NCBI RefSeq assembly: GCF_000327065.1
Contig: NC_019936.1
Coordinates: 186,001-250,000, forward strand
DNA length: 64,000 nucleotides
DNA from: Stutzerimonas stutzeri RCH2
Lineage (GTDB): Bacteria > Pseudomonadota > Gammaproteobacteria > Pseudomonadales > Pseudomonadaceae
Reading direction: 5' to 3'
Below are positions 1-9,462 of this stretch, piece by piece. A program made the position numbers and the translations under genes. Below the pieces are notes generated by a model. The model did not search any database, had not been told where the DNA came from, and saw nothing but the letters and a program-made list of their open reading frames with translations. The first letter of the stretch is position 1, and every line of letters starts with the position of its first letter.

Positions 1-1
1 C

Positions 2-43
2 GCTGCGATGTTGCAGGTGCTCGCCAACCAGGCGAAGCGCTGA
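2..43 (+). CDS. 3' end of an unidentified gene (partial)
   Basis: An open frame enters from the left edge and ends at a TGA at 41-43, giving the C-terminal residues AAMLQVLANQAKR. Its stop lies only 2 bases from the stop of the convergent DUF1330 gene. Too little remains to identify the protein, and the frame could be chance. Confidence 0.4.
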   Translation, partial: AAMLQVLANQAKR

Positions 44-45
44 GC

Positions 46-450
46 TCAGTAGGCGGTGGTGCCGATCAGCCGGGAGTCTGCCAGCGCCGCGCTGCGATGC
101 TCGGCAGCGGCCTGATAGTCGCGGTCACCGATCATCGCCAGAAAGGCTTCCTTGGATGGATAGCTGACCAGCAGCAGGTCATCCCATTGCTCGTCAGGCG
201 GGGCGATCAGCGCCGCATGGGCCTTGGCGCGAACCTCGACCGCGCCGCCGCTGGCCTGCACCTTGGCCAGCGCCACCCGGCTGTAGCGCGCATAGGCTTC
301 GCGGCCGCTGCAGGGGCTGTGCGGGCTGCCCGCCGGATAGGTTGCCTGGTCGTTATAGCGCAACAGGTTGAGCATCAGGATCGGAACCCCGGATGGCATC
401 GACGCCGCGTAATCGGCGAGCTGCTCGGGGCTGGGGTTCAGGCTCGGCAT
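46..450 (-). CDS. DUF1330 domain protein
   Basis: A 134-residue cytosolic protein with the DUF1330 signature: an N-terminal PILMLNLLRY strand, a mid-protein YARYS segment and a C-terminal LLLVSYPSKEAFLAM segment followed by HRSAAL. The family is a small ferredoxin-like (dimeric alpha/beta barrel) fold of unproven function. The ATG at 450 follows a GAGGAA ribosome-binding site at a normal distance. It lies immediately downstream of kinB on the same strand with about 20 bases between them, so it may be the last gene of an algB-kinB transcript. That co-transcription is inferred from spacing only. Confidence 0.75.
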   Translation of the reverse strand: MPSLNPSPEQLADYAASMPSGVPILMLNLLRYNDQATYPAGSPHSPCSGREAYARYSRVALAKVQASGGAVEVRAKAHAALIAPPDEQWDDLLLVSYPSKEAFLAMIGDRDYQAAAEHRSAALADSRLIGTTAY

Positions 451-471
451 GGGCTTTCCTCGAAGGTGCGC

Positions 472-2255
472 TCAGATCGGCAGCGCGACGTAGAAGATGG
501 TGCCGTGGCCGATCCGCGAATGCACGCCGATGCGACCACCATGCAGCTGAGCGATCTCCTTGCATAAGGCAAGCCCCAGTCCGGCGCCGCCACGGCGTCG
601 GCCGATCTGCACGAATGGCTCGAAGATTCTCGCCTGCTGGCTGTAGGGAATGCCCTCGCCGTTGTCCTCGACACTGAGGATCATCCGTTCGCCATGGTGG
701 CGGGCCAGCAGTCGCACCTCGCCGCCCTTCGGCGTATGGCGCAGGGCATTGCTGAGCAGGTTGTCCATAACCCGTTCGATCTGCTGGCGGTCCAGCATCA
801 GCGTTGGCAACGGTTGTTGCAGCTCCAGCTTGAGCTGCACGTCCTGCTCGTTGGCCGCCACCTCGAAGCGTTGACGGGCAGCCTCGAGCAGCTCGGGGAT
901 GTCGCACTGCTCCAGCTCGAGCTTCTGCTGGCCGCTCTGGTAGCGCGAGAAGTTCAGCAGGTCGTTGATCAGCCGCACCAGGCGCTGCATCTCCTCGTGC
1001 ACGGTATCGAACAGGTCCGACTCGCGGCTGCCGGCCGGGTAGCGCAGGCGTTCGCGCAGCAGACTGAAGGCCATCTGCATGCCGGTGACCGGCGTGCGCA
1101 GTTCGTGGGAGGCGCGCAGCACGAATTCGTTGCGCACGCGCTCGAAGGTGCGCTGATCGGTGACATCGTGCAGAACCATGACCGCACCGCTGATGCTGCC
1201 GTCGTGATGGCTGACCGGGCTGATGCGCCAGGCCAGCAGGCGGCGTTCGCCGTCGGCTTCGATGATCAGATCCTCGGGTGGATCGGACAGCGACTTGTCG
1301 TCCAGCACCTGGCGCGCGGCGTTGTCCAGTTCCGGATGGCCCAGCGCTTCGCCCAGCGTGGAACCCAGGTGTTCGTTTTCCCAGGCGAGCTGGCGCTGCG
1401 CCACCGGGTTGGCGTGCTCCAGGCGTCCGTCACGGTCGATGATCAACAGGCCGTCGTCGATGCTGTCGAGCAGGGCCTGCAGACGCTGCTGGCCGTTGAC
1501 CAGTGCTTCGACATTGGTTTGCTTGAACTCGTGCAGGGCCTGCGCCATCAGACCGAAGCGCCGGCTCAGGGACGACAGCTCGGCGATCGGCGGTGTCGGC
1601 AGGGAGATGTTGAAATCGCCGCGCCCGATCTGGTCGGCCGCTGCGGACAGCCGTTCGATCGGCTCGCCGAAGCGCCGCGCAAAACTGTGTGCGGTGATGA
1701 AGCCAATCAGCAGCACGGCAATCGCGGTCAGGCCCAGCAGTCCTGCCAGCAGCGAAGCGCGATCGCGGCTACGCAGCTCGGTGTCGCGAATCTTGTCGTA
1801 GGCCGCGCGCTGCATGTCGCTCATCAGGCTGCGTACCTGATTGAAGGCCTGGCTCAGCGAATTGTCCTCCAGCAGCGTCCAGCTCTGGTGTCGCGCTGCA
1901 TCGAGCTCTTCGATGAATCTGGCGTAGGCGCTGGCAACTGCCTGGAAGGCCTGACGGTCGGTGTCGTCACTGGCTTCGGCGATGCCGCGCTCGAGGGTTT
2001 GCTGAAAGGTCTGACGCACTGCGTCCAACGCATCGAGGTTGTGATCCTCGGCCAGCATGACGATGAGGTGGTTGCCCAGCGCCTGACGTAGCTGCTGATT
2101 GATCTCGATGATGCTGAAGTTGTTGCGGATCAGCTGTTCCTGGCTCTTGGCCATCTGCATCACGCTGACCAGTGCCAGCAGCAGGCCGAGCAGGGCGACC
2201 GTCATCAAGGCCGAGAACCCGAGGAATAATCGGGTCCGCAGCTTCATCTGGAGTT

Positions 2256-2259
<4 letters not shown>
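472..2259 (-). CDS. kinB: Sensor histidine kinase/phosphatase KinB
   Basis: Inner-membrane sensor kinase of 595 residues. TM1 spans about 10-33 and TM2 about 168-190, enclosing a periplasmic helical sensor. Next come HAMP (about 191-245), PAS (about 257-370), a HisKA box with HELRTP at 385-390 (His385 is the phospho-acceptor), and a HATPase domain with N-box NLLSNALRH, G1 DNGEGIP and G2 GGAGLGLAL. The sequence closely resembles P. aeruginosa KinB, including His385 and Pro390. In that species KinB acts on AlgB and represses alginate overproduction as a phosphatase. The start codon overlaps the algB stop by 4 bases (ATGA), indicating translational coupling. Confidence 0.95.
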
Positions 2260-3602
<1,343 letters not shown>

Positions 3603-3822
3603 GGATGCTCCCATCAAAAAAGGCGAATTCGGTCGCTGAAAATTTCGATTATGGCGTTTCGAGCGCTGGAACGCGCCGTTGCGTTGCTGGCGAGTGCTTT
3701 AGTCTCTGAAAAGCCTTGCAAGTTGCACGGTGCAGACACGGCTTTCCTGCATGCTGCATTCCGCCGCTATCGATGCCTCACTGCAAGTAGCTGATTTGCC
3801 TCCGTTTGCCTTGCAGGCCCCG

Positions 3823-3839
3823 CTGGCATGGGCCTTGCG
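3823..3839 (+). promoter_or_regulatory. Sigma-54 (-24/-12) promoter for the PA2169-type gene
   Basis: The element starting CTGGCATG and ending CTTGCG has GG and GC exactly 10 bases apart and matches the RpoN consensus (YTGGCACG-N4-TTGCW) except for one T for C and the last base. It lies about 70 bases upstream of the start at 3910 and beside algB, which encodes a sigma-54 activator. Confidence 0.65.
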
Positions 3840-3909
3840 ACCCTAGGAAAAGCGCGTCGTTTCCCGCCTTGGGCCGCAGGCGCAGCCGCAAATTCAAGCA
3901 GGAGGTCCC

Positions 3910-4341
3910 ATGAACCAGTCCATGAATCAGCTTAACGAGCTCATCGAACTGACCCGCGACGGGCAGCGTTTCTACCAGCACGCCGCCGAGGAAGCAAAGG
4001 ACGTGCAGCTGCAGCACCTGTTTCGTGACCTGGCCCAGGCCAAGACACAGATCATCCAGGCGCTGAGCGTGAAAGTCGCTGCTCATCACGAGCAGCCGTC
4101 GCAAGGTGGAACCTTGACCGGCCGCATGCGCGAACTCTACGCCGACGCGCGCTCGCGCATCGGCGATCACGATACCGCCTACGTCGACCAGTTGGAGCAG
4201 ACCGAAGCGCACATCCTGCGCGCCTTCGAGGACGCCATTGGCGCTGCCGAGCCGGATGTCCGCGCCTTGCTGGCCATCGAGCTGCCCAAGTTGCGAGCGT
4301 GCCATGAGCGGATGCGCCAGTTGAAGGACGCTCGCCATTAA
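3910..4341 (+). CDS. PA2169-type four-helix-bundle protein (DUF2383, ferritin-like)
   Basis: A 143-residue, mainly alpha-helical soluble protein. The N-terminal MNQLNELIELTRDGQRFY and later helices rich in Glu, His and Gln resemble the DUF2383/PA2169 family, predicted to adopt a ferritin-like four-helix bundle. Such genes are usually stress-induced in pseudomonads, but no reaction has been established. The ATG follows AGGAGGT at 3900-3906, a near-perfect ribosome-binding site. A sigma-54 promoter lies upstream at 3823-3839. I do not see a clear di-iron EXXH pair, so metal binding is uncertain. Confidence 0.75.
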   Translation: MNQSMNQLNELIELTRDGQRFYQHAAEEAKDVQLQHLFRDLAQAKTQIIQALSVKVAAHHEQPSQGGTLTGRMRELYADARSRIGDHDTAYVDQLEQTEAHILRAFEDAIGAAEPDVRALLAIELPKLRACHERMRQLKDARH

Positions 4342-4414
4342 TGGTCGTGCAAAACGCCCGGGCCGCTGGGGGCTCTCATGCAAATTGAGTTGCGGGCGGC
4401 GCTTGTTAAATACT

Positions 4415-4427
4415 TAAGTAATTGATT
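4415..4427 (+). promoter_or_regulatory. IHF-binding site
   Basis: TAAGTAATTGATT fits the IHF consensus YAA-N4-TTGATW at every fixed position. It sits in an AT-rich tract (4404-4442) in an otherwise GC-rich region, about 28 bases upstream of the -24 element at 4455. This is the usual place for IHF to bend DNA so that a distant activator can touch sigma-54 polymerase. Confidence 0.65.
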
Positions 4428-4454
4428 TATAAGAATTTTATAGCGCCGTTCGGC

Positions 4455-4471
4455 TTGGCACGGCCCCTGCA
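4455..4471 (+). promoter_or_regulatory. Sigma-54 (-24/-12) promoter for the 78-residue protein gene
   Basis: TTGGCACGGCCCCTGCA matches the RpoN consensus at all positions except one C for T in the -12 block, with GG and GC 10 bases apart. It lies about 49 bases before the start at 4520 and has a consensus IHF site upstream. Confidence 0.75.
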
Positions 4472-4519
4472 ATAACCCTAGCAACGAAACAATGTCGCCA
4501 CGCTTAGAAGGAGTTGAGG

Positions 4520-4756
4520 ATGAATCGCCAAGGCCGCTTTTCATTAGCCAGCAAGGGTTTCCTCTCGGCTGCGGTAGTCATGCTGATCATGGGGGCCGAG
4601 CGCCCAATGTCACAACCGCTCAGCCAGGCGCAACAGAATTCTGCGGAACGAATCGGCATGTATGACGCTCAACCTATTGAGCTCACGCGGACCGGCCAAC
4701 AGCCGCAAACCATCGACTATCGCCAGGCGCCTGCCGAGCAGCGCTGGGTGTTTTGA
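4520..4756 (+). CDS. Small exported or membrane-anchored protein of unknown function
   Basis: A 78-residue protein starting MNRQGRFSLASKGF, with a hydrophobic stretch at about residues 13-27 (FLSAAVVMLIMG) that could be a signal peptide or anchor. A polar, Gln-rich C-terminal part follows, ending in EQRWVF. The ATG at 4520 is preceded by AAGGAG with 6 bases of spacing; a TTG two codons earlier is less likely. I do not recognise a domain. The strong sigma-54 promoter and IHF site upstream suggest activator-controlled expression, possibly through the adjacent AlgB. Confidence 0.65.
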   Translation: MNRQGRFSLASKGFLSAAVVMLIMGAERPMSQPLSQAQQNSAERIGMYDAQPIELTRTGQQPQTIDYRQAPAEQRWVF

Positions 4757-4866
4757 GCAACGAAGGGGACGTGCAAGCGAGCCAGCAGGGATGCGTAAAG
4801 AAATCGATGCTGATCGGGCTGATCTGATCCGCTGAGAACCGTTCCTGAACCAAGAGGAGTCACACC

Positions 4867-5037
4867 ATGCTGAGTTGGGCTATTACATTCCTGATCATCG
4901 CCATCATCGCTGCGGTACTGGGCTTCGGTGGTATCGCAGGCACCGCAACGGGTATCGCCAAGATCCTGTTCGTAGTCTTCCTGGTGCTGTTCGTGGCATC
5001 GCTGATCTTCGGCCGCGGTCGCGGACCGCGCGTTTGA
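4867..5037 (+). CDS. DUF1328 small membrane protein (YtjA-like)
   Basis: A 56-residue protein starting [20 protein letters not shown], with a second hydrophobic helix at about residues 31-48 ([18 protein letters not shown]) and a short basic tail GRGRGPRV. This is the two-helix architecture and sequence pattern of the DUF1328/YtjA family, small inner-membrane proteins often induced by osmotic or envelope stress, with no known biochemical role. AAGAGGAG lies just upstream of the ATG. It follows two other small stress-type genes and has its own 110-base upstream gap, in which I see no clear sigma-54 or sigma-E promoter. Confidence 0.85.
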   Translation: MLSWAITFLIIAIIAAVLGFGGIAGTATGIAKILFVVFLVLFVASLIFGRGRGPRV

Positions 5038-5047
5038 TGCATCGATG

Positions 5048-5065
5048 GCCGCCCGCAAGGGCGGC
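5048..5065 (+). terminator. Hairpin after the DUF1328 gene
   Basis: GCCGCCC and GGGCGGC form a perfect 7-bp stem around a GCAA tetraloop, 10 bases after the DUF1328 stop codon. There is no strong T-run, so it may be a terminator or a 3'-end stabiliser. Confidence 0.5.
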
Positions 5066-5139
5066 TGCATTCTGGAGAGGCAACGGCATAGGAAGCCATA
5101 TTCGCCGGGTCATGTTCGGCAATCGAAGATGATCCAGAG

Positions 5140-5300
5140 CGGCGCAGAGCGTGAGGCTTTGCGCGCTCACCCCTCAGCGGGGGGAACCAGGGGGTCGGGT
5201 TGTTCTGCTTGCGGAGTGACCTAGGGGTACAGGGAGTACCCCCTTCATCGGACCGGGTTCTGTGTGGCTGCGGCCAGGGGTGGTTTCACCCCTGGCGTGC
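5140..5300. ncRNA. Structured intergenic segment, candidate small RNA or long leader
   Basis: Within the 390-base gap between 5038 and 5427 there is no convincing ORF, but there are four consecutive stem-loops. They are GTGAG/CTCAC (5151-5170), CCCC/GGGG (about 5170-5183), GGGGTAC/GTACCCC with loop AGGGA (5224-5242), and CCAGGGGTG/CACCCCTGG with a GTTT loop (5274-5295). Four GGA motifs occur, one inside the 5224-5242 loop, as in RsmA/CsrA-binding RNAs. No T-run marks a 3' end and I matched no known riboswitch consensus, so identity and strand are uncertain. Confidence 0.3.
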
Positions 5301-5427
5301 AGCAATAACCTCGACGCATTCCTATCGTCACACCTCCAACTCCCTTCTGCGATTGCTACCCGTTCTGCGGGTGACCCCTGCCGTCTGGCACCGCTATCAT
5401 CGCGTCCAGCTTTGACGGGAGAACGAC

Positions 5428-6657
5428 ATGCTCAACGGCCTCTGGCTGGGCTTTTTTCTGGTTGCCGCGGTTGCCGCCCTGGGGCGCTGGCTGATCGGTG
5501 GCGATCCTGCTGTGTTTGCGGCATTGGTAGAAAGCCTGTTCGCCATGGCGAAACTGGCCGTGGAAGTGATGATCGTGCTGTTCGGCACGTTGACCCTGTG
5601 GCTGGGCTTTCTGCGTATCGCCGAAAAGGCCGGGCTGATCGAGCTGCTGGCGCGCCTGCTCGGGCCATTGTTCCGTCGTCTGATGCCTGAAGTGCCCGCA
5701 GGCCATCCGGCGCTGGGACTGATCACACTCAATTTCGCTGCCAACGGCCTGGGGCTGGACAATGCCGCCACGCCGATTGGTCTCAAGGCGATGCGCGCAT
5801 TGCAGGAACTCAACCCACTGCCAAGCGTGGCCAGCAATGCGCAGATCCTGTTTCTGGTGCTCAATACCTCCTCGTTGACCCTGTTGCCCGTATCGATCTT
5901 CATGTATCGCGTGCAGCAGGGCGCGGACGATCCGACCCTGGTGTTTCTGCCGATTCTGCTGGCCACCAGTGCCTCATCGCTGGCGGGCCTGCTGGCCGTT
6001 GCGCTGATGCAGCGGTTGCGATTGTGGGACCCGGTGGTGCTGGCCTACTTCATCCCTGGCGCGTTGCTGCTCGGTGGCTTCATGGCGCTGCTCGCCGGGC
6101 TGTCGGCGACCGCCCTGGCCTCGCTGTCGTCGTTGCTCGGCAACCTGACCCTGTTCGGCCTGATCATCGCCTTCCTGGTCGTCGGCGCGCTGCGCAAGGT
6201 GCAGGTATACGAGGCGTTCGTCGAGGGGGCGAAGGAGGGCTTCGACGTCGCCAAAAGTCTTTTGCCCTATCTGATTGCCATGCTCTGCGCCATCGGCGCG
6301 CTGCGGGCATCCGGCGCGTTGGATCTTGGTCTTGAAGGCATCCGTTGGCTGGTCGAGGCGCTGGGTTGGGATACGCGCTTCGTCGATGCCTTGCCCACGG
6401 CGCTGGTCAAGCCGTTCTCGGGCAGTGCGGCACGGGCGATGCTGATCGAAACGATGCAAAGCCAGGGTGTGGATAGCTTCCCGGCGCTGGTGGCCGCGAC
6501 GGTACAGGGCAGTACCGAAACCACCTTCTATGTGCTGGCGGTGTATTTCGGTGCGGTGGGCATCCAGCGGGCGCGTCATGCGGTGGGTTGCGCGCTGGTG
6601 GCGGATCTGGCCGGGATCATCGCGGCGATCAGCGTGTGCTACTGGTTCTTCGGCTAA
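5428..6657 (+). CDS. Nucleoside-recognition (Gate) domain membrane protein, SpmA/SpmB-type fusion
   Basis: A 409-residue polytopic inner-membrane protein with about eight to ten hydrophobic segments. Two Gate (nucleoside recognition) modules are visible. The first, about 1-190, contains NFAANGLGLDNAATPIG and the LNTSSLTLLPVSIF stretch typical of SpmA. The second, about 230-409, contains KPFSGSAARAMLIE and GSTETTFYVLAVYFG typical of SpmB. In Bacillus the two halves are separate spore-maturation proteins; in non-sporing proteobacteria the fused form has no known substrate. GGGAGAA precedes the ATG. A bidirectional terminator follows. Confidence 0.85.
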   Translation: MLNGLWLGFFLVAAVAALGRWLIGGDPAVFAALVESLFAMAKLAVEVMIVLFGTLTLWLGFLRIAEKAGLIELLARLLGPLFRRLMPEVPAGHPALGLITLNFAANGLGLDNAATPIGLKAMRALQELNPLPSVASNAQILFLVLNTSSLTLLPVSIFMYRVQQGADDPTLVFLPILLATSASSLAGLLAVALMQRLRLWDPVVLAYFIPGALLLGGFMALLAGLSATALASLSSLLGNLTLFGLIIAFLVVGALRKVQVYEAFVEGAKEGFDVAKSLLPYLIAMLCAIGALRASGALDLGLEGIRWLVEALGWDTRFVDALPTALVKPFSGSAARAMLIETMQSQGVDSFPALVAATVQGSTETTFYVLAVYFGAVGIQRARHAVGCALVADLAGIIAAISVCYWFFG

Positions 6658-6730
6658 GCGACCGGACGCCAGGACTGCGCCGTCCAGCGCGCGGCGGCGC
6701 TAGTCAGCGATAGCATTTTCCGGACAAAGA

Positions 6731-6766
6731 AAAACCCCGGCCACGCTTGTGCATGGCCGGGGTTTT
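6731..6766. terminator. Bidirectional intrinsic terminator
   Basis: CCCCGGCCA and TGGCCGGGG form a long GC stem around a short loop, flanked by AAAA on the left and TTTT on the right. The element can therefore terminate both the SpmAB-type gene and the convergent TRAP permease gene. Confidence 0.9.
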
Positions 6767-6788
6767 CAGGTGCCTGGCGCCGACGGGA

Positions 6789-9341
6789 TCAGCGTTGCCT
6801 GCGACGCCGCTGCATCCAGACGATCAGCGCGAACAGCAGGAAGCCCGGTGCCCACATGAGCTCCTTCGGCCAGCGATCGGTCGGTGCGCGCACCGAGAGG
6901 ATCTGCTGATCGAACTCCAGACCGGCCTCGGCCGCCGGGCTGCCGAAGGTGACGCTGTCGACCAGCAGTTTGCCGTCCTCTTCGTAAGTCAGCAGGCCGA
7001 TCTTCTCCAGCTTCTCCTCGCCCGAGGCGCCGTCCGGGATCGCCAGCAACAGGACGAATTCGCGCGGGTCACCCACGGCGTCTTCGCCCAGCACGCGCAG
7101 GCGCAGCTGACTGTCCTCGTCGACGTTGCCCAGGGCCTCGACCAGCTGCGCCGGCGGAATCTCCTGGTAAGGGTCGTGGATCATGTCCATCCAGAATCCC
7201 GGGCGGAACAACGTGAAGGCGACCAGCAACAGCAGCACGCTTTCGTACCAGCGGCTGCGCACCAGGAAGTAGCCTTGGGTGCCAGCGGCGAACACCAGCA
7301 TGGCGATGGTCGCCACGATGAAGATCAGCACGCCGTGCCAGAAGTCCACGCCGATCAGCAGCAGGTCGGTGTTGAAGATGAACAGGAACGGCAGCGCCGC
7401 GGTGCGCAGGCTGTAGTAGAAAGCCGTCACCCCGGTTCGGATCGGGTCGCCCTTGGACACAGCCGCCGCTGCGAACGAGGCCAGGCCCACTGGTGGTGTC
7501 ACGTCAGCCATGATGCCGAAATAGAAGACGAACAGATGCACCGCAATCAGCGGCACGATCAGGCCGTTCTGCTGCCCCAGCGCCACGATCACCGGCGCCA
7601 GCAGGCTGGACACCACGATGTAGTTGGCGGTGGTTGGCAGGCCCATGCCGAGGATCAGGCTGAGGAACGCGGTGAGCAGCAGCATCAGCAGCAGGTTGCC
7701 CATCGACAGCAGTTCGACCAGATCGGCGAGGACCAGGCCGACGCCGGTCTGCGACACGGCACCGACGATGATGCCGGCCGCTGCGGTGGCGATACCGATG
7801 CCGATCATGTTGCGTGCGCCGGCGATCAGGCCTTCGCGCAGGTCGATCACGCCGTCCATGAAGGTGCCGTCCGGGTGGCTGCGGTCATGGCGCATCCACG
7901 ACAGCAGCGGGCGCTGGGTCAGCAGGATGATCACCAGCATCACCGAGCCCCAGAAGGCCGAGAGGCCGGGCGACAGACGCTCGATCATCAGGCACCAGAC
8001 CAGCACCACCACCGGCAGCAGAAAATGCAGGCCGGAGAGCAGTACCGGACGGGTTTCCGGCAGCTTTTCCAGCGGCATGTTCGGGTCTTCATGAGGCAGC
8101 GGCGGGTTGCTCGCGGCGATCTTCAGCAGGCCGAGATAGACCACTGCCAGCAGCGCGCCGATTACCCACAGCGCCGAGTCGCCGAGCAGCGGCTTGAGCC
8201 AGCCGAGGCCGTAATAGACGCCCAGGGACAAGCCGGAAATCAACGCGGCGCCGAAGACGAAGCCGATCAGACGCTGCATCCAGGGTTTGGCGACGTTGGC
8301 TCGCGGTAGGGCCTGCAAGCCGAGTTTCATCGACTCCAGATGGACGATGTAGATCAGCGCGATGTAGGAGATCAGTGCCGGCAGGAAGGCATGCTTGATC
8401 ACTTCCACATAGGGAATGCCAACGTACTCGACCATCAGGAACGCCGCGGCACCCATCACCGGCGGCATGATCTGGCCGTTGACCGAGGAGGCCACTTCCA
8501 CTGCGCCGGCCTTTTCTGCCGAGAAGCCGGTGCGCTTCATCATCGGGATGGTGAAGGTACCGGTGGTCACCACGTTGGCGATCGACGAACCGGAGATCAG
8601 GCCGGTCATGCCGGAGGCCACCACGGCGGCCTTGGCCGGACCGCCACGGAAATGTCCGAGCATGCTGAAAGCCAGCTGGATGAAGTAATGCCCGGCTCCG
8701 GCGCGTTCGAGCAGGGCGCCGAACAGCACGAAGAGAAAGACGAAGCTGGTGGACACGCCCAGCGCGATGCCGAAGACGCCTTCGGTGGTGATCCACTGGT
8801 GGTTGGCCAGGGCGGTGAAGCTGACGCCGCGATGGGCCAGCAGGCCAGGCATCCACGGGCCGGCGACGCTATAGACGAGAAATACCAGGGCGATGATCGC
8901 CAAGGGTGGGCCGAGCGCACGGCGCGTGGCTTCCAGCAGCAGGGGAATACCGATGCAGGCGGTCACCAGATCCATGGTGGTCAGGTTGCCGGGGCGCTGC
9001 GCCAGCTGCGAATAGGCGATGAACAGGTAGGCCGCACTGGCTGCGGCGACCAGGCCAAGGGCGATGTCGACCAGCGGTACGCGATCACGCGGCGAACGTT
9101 TGAATGCGGGGTAGGCGAGAAAGGCCAGCAACAGGGCGAACGCCAAGTGAATCGAGCGGGTTTCGGTGTCGTTGAGCACGCCGAAGCCTAGGACGAACGG
9201 CAGTGGCGAGGCGATCCACAATTGGAACAGCGACCAGAGCAACGCAAGCCCGGCGATGACTGCGGCCATCGGCCCCGCAGGTGAGCGCGCGCCGACATCC
9301 TGGGCGATCAGTTCCTCGGTGGACAGTTGTTTGTCTTGCAT
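6789..9341 (-). CDS. TRAP transporter fused permease (4TM/12TM, DctQ-DctM type)
   Basis: An 850-residue inner-membrane protein combining the small DctQ-like and large DctM-like TRAP subunits, the form that partners TAXI binding proteins. About 16-18 hydrophobic segments are present. DctM-type motifs include SGSSIANVVTTGTFTIPMMK (about 250-270) and the MGLPTTANYIV and PPVGLASFAAAAVS segments further on. The C-terminal region (about 690-850) is a DUF3394-like extension. It imports organic acids by Na+ or proton symport; the substrate cannot be read from sequence. It lies 121 bases downstream of the binding-protein gene on the same strand, with hairpins between the two. Confidence 0.92.
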   Translation of the reverse strand: MQDKQLSTEELIAQDVGARSPAGPMAAVIAGLALLWSLFQLWIASPLPFVLGFGVLNDTETRSIHLAFALLLAFLAYPAFKRSPRDRVPLVDIALGLVAAASAAYLFIAYSQLAQRPGNLTTMDLVTACIGIPLLLEATRRALGPPLAIIALVFLVYSVAGPWMPGLLAHRGVSFTALANHQWITTEGVFGIALGVSTSFVFLFVLFGALLERAGAGHYFIQLAFSMLGHFRGGPAKAAVVASGMTGLISGSSIANVVTTGTFTIPMMKRTGFSAEKAGAVEVASSVNGQIMPPVMGAAAFLMVEYVGIPYVEVIKHAFLPALISYIALIYIVHLESMKLGLQALPRANVAKPWMQRLIGFVFGAALISGLSLGVYYGLGWLKPLLGDSALWVIGALLAVVYLGLLKIAASNPPLPHEDPNMPLEKLPETRPVLLSGLHFLLPVVVLVWCLMIERLSPGLSAFWGSVMLVIILLTQRPLLSWMRHDRSHPDGTFMDGVIDLREGLIAGARNMIGIGIATAAAGIIVGAVSQTGVGLVLADLVELLSMGNLLLMLLLTAFLSLILGMGLPTTANYIVVSSLLAPVIVALGQQNGLIVPLIAVHLFVFYFGIMADVTPPVGLASFAAAAVSKGDPIRTGVTAFYYSLRTAALPFLFIFNTDLLLIGVDFWHGVLIFIVATIAMLVFAAGTQGYFLVRSRWYESVLLLLVAFTLFRPGFWMDMIHDPYQEIPPAQLVEALGNVDEDSQLRLRVLGEDAVGDPREFVLLLAIPDGASGEEKLEKIGLLTYEEDGKLLVDSVTFGSPAAEAGLEFDQQILSVRAPTDRWPKELMWAPGFLLFALIVWMQRRRRQR

Positions 9342-9376
9342 GAAATGAGGCCTGTTTTTTCAGGTAACGGAACCGC

Positions 9377-9453
9377 GAAAACCCGTGGCCAACCGGCGCA
9401 CGGGTTCTCAGCGTGGCATCGCAGCGATCAGGGCCGCCTCAGCGAGGCAGCCC
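9377..9453 (-). promoter_or_regulatory. Intercistronic hairpins between TAXI and permease genes
   Basis: Two stem-loops lie in the 121-base spacer: a 10-bp stem at 9377-9409 (GAAAACCCGT/ACGGGTTCTC on the plus strand) and a second at 9431-9453 (GGGC-C-GCCTC/GAGGC-A-GCCC). Such elements usually stabilise the upstream binding-protein mRNA and lower permease expression. That role is inferred. Confidence 0.5.
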
Positions 9454-9462
9454 TGGCGAGCC

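Noticed and set aside
5140..5300. Identification as RsmX/Y/Z or a known riboswitch (cobalamin, FMN, TPP, guanidine)
   Set aside because: GGA motifs and hairpins are present, but the conserved core sequences of these classes are not, and no intrinsic terminator ends the element.
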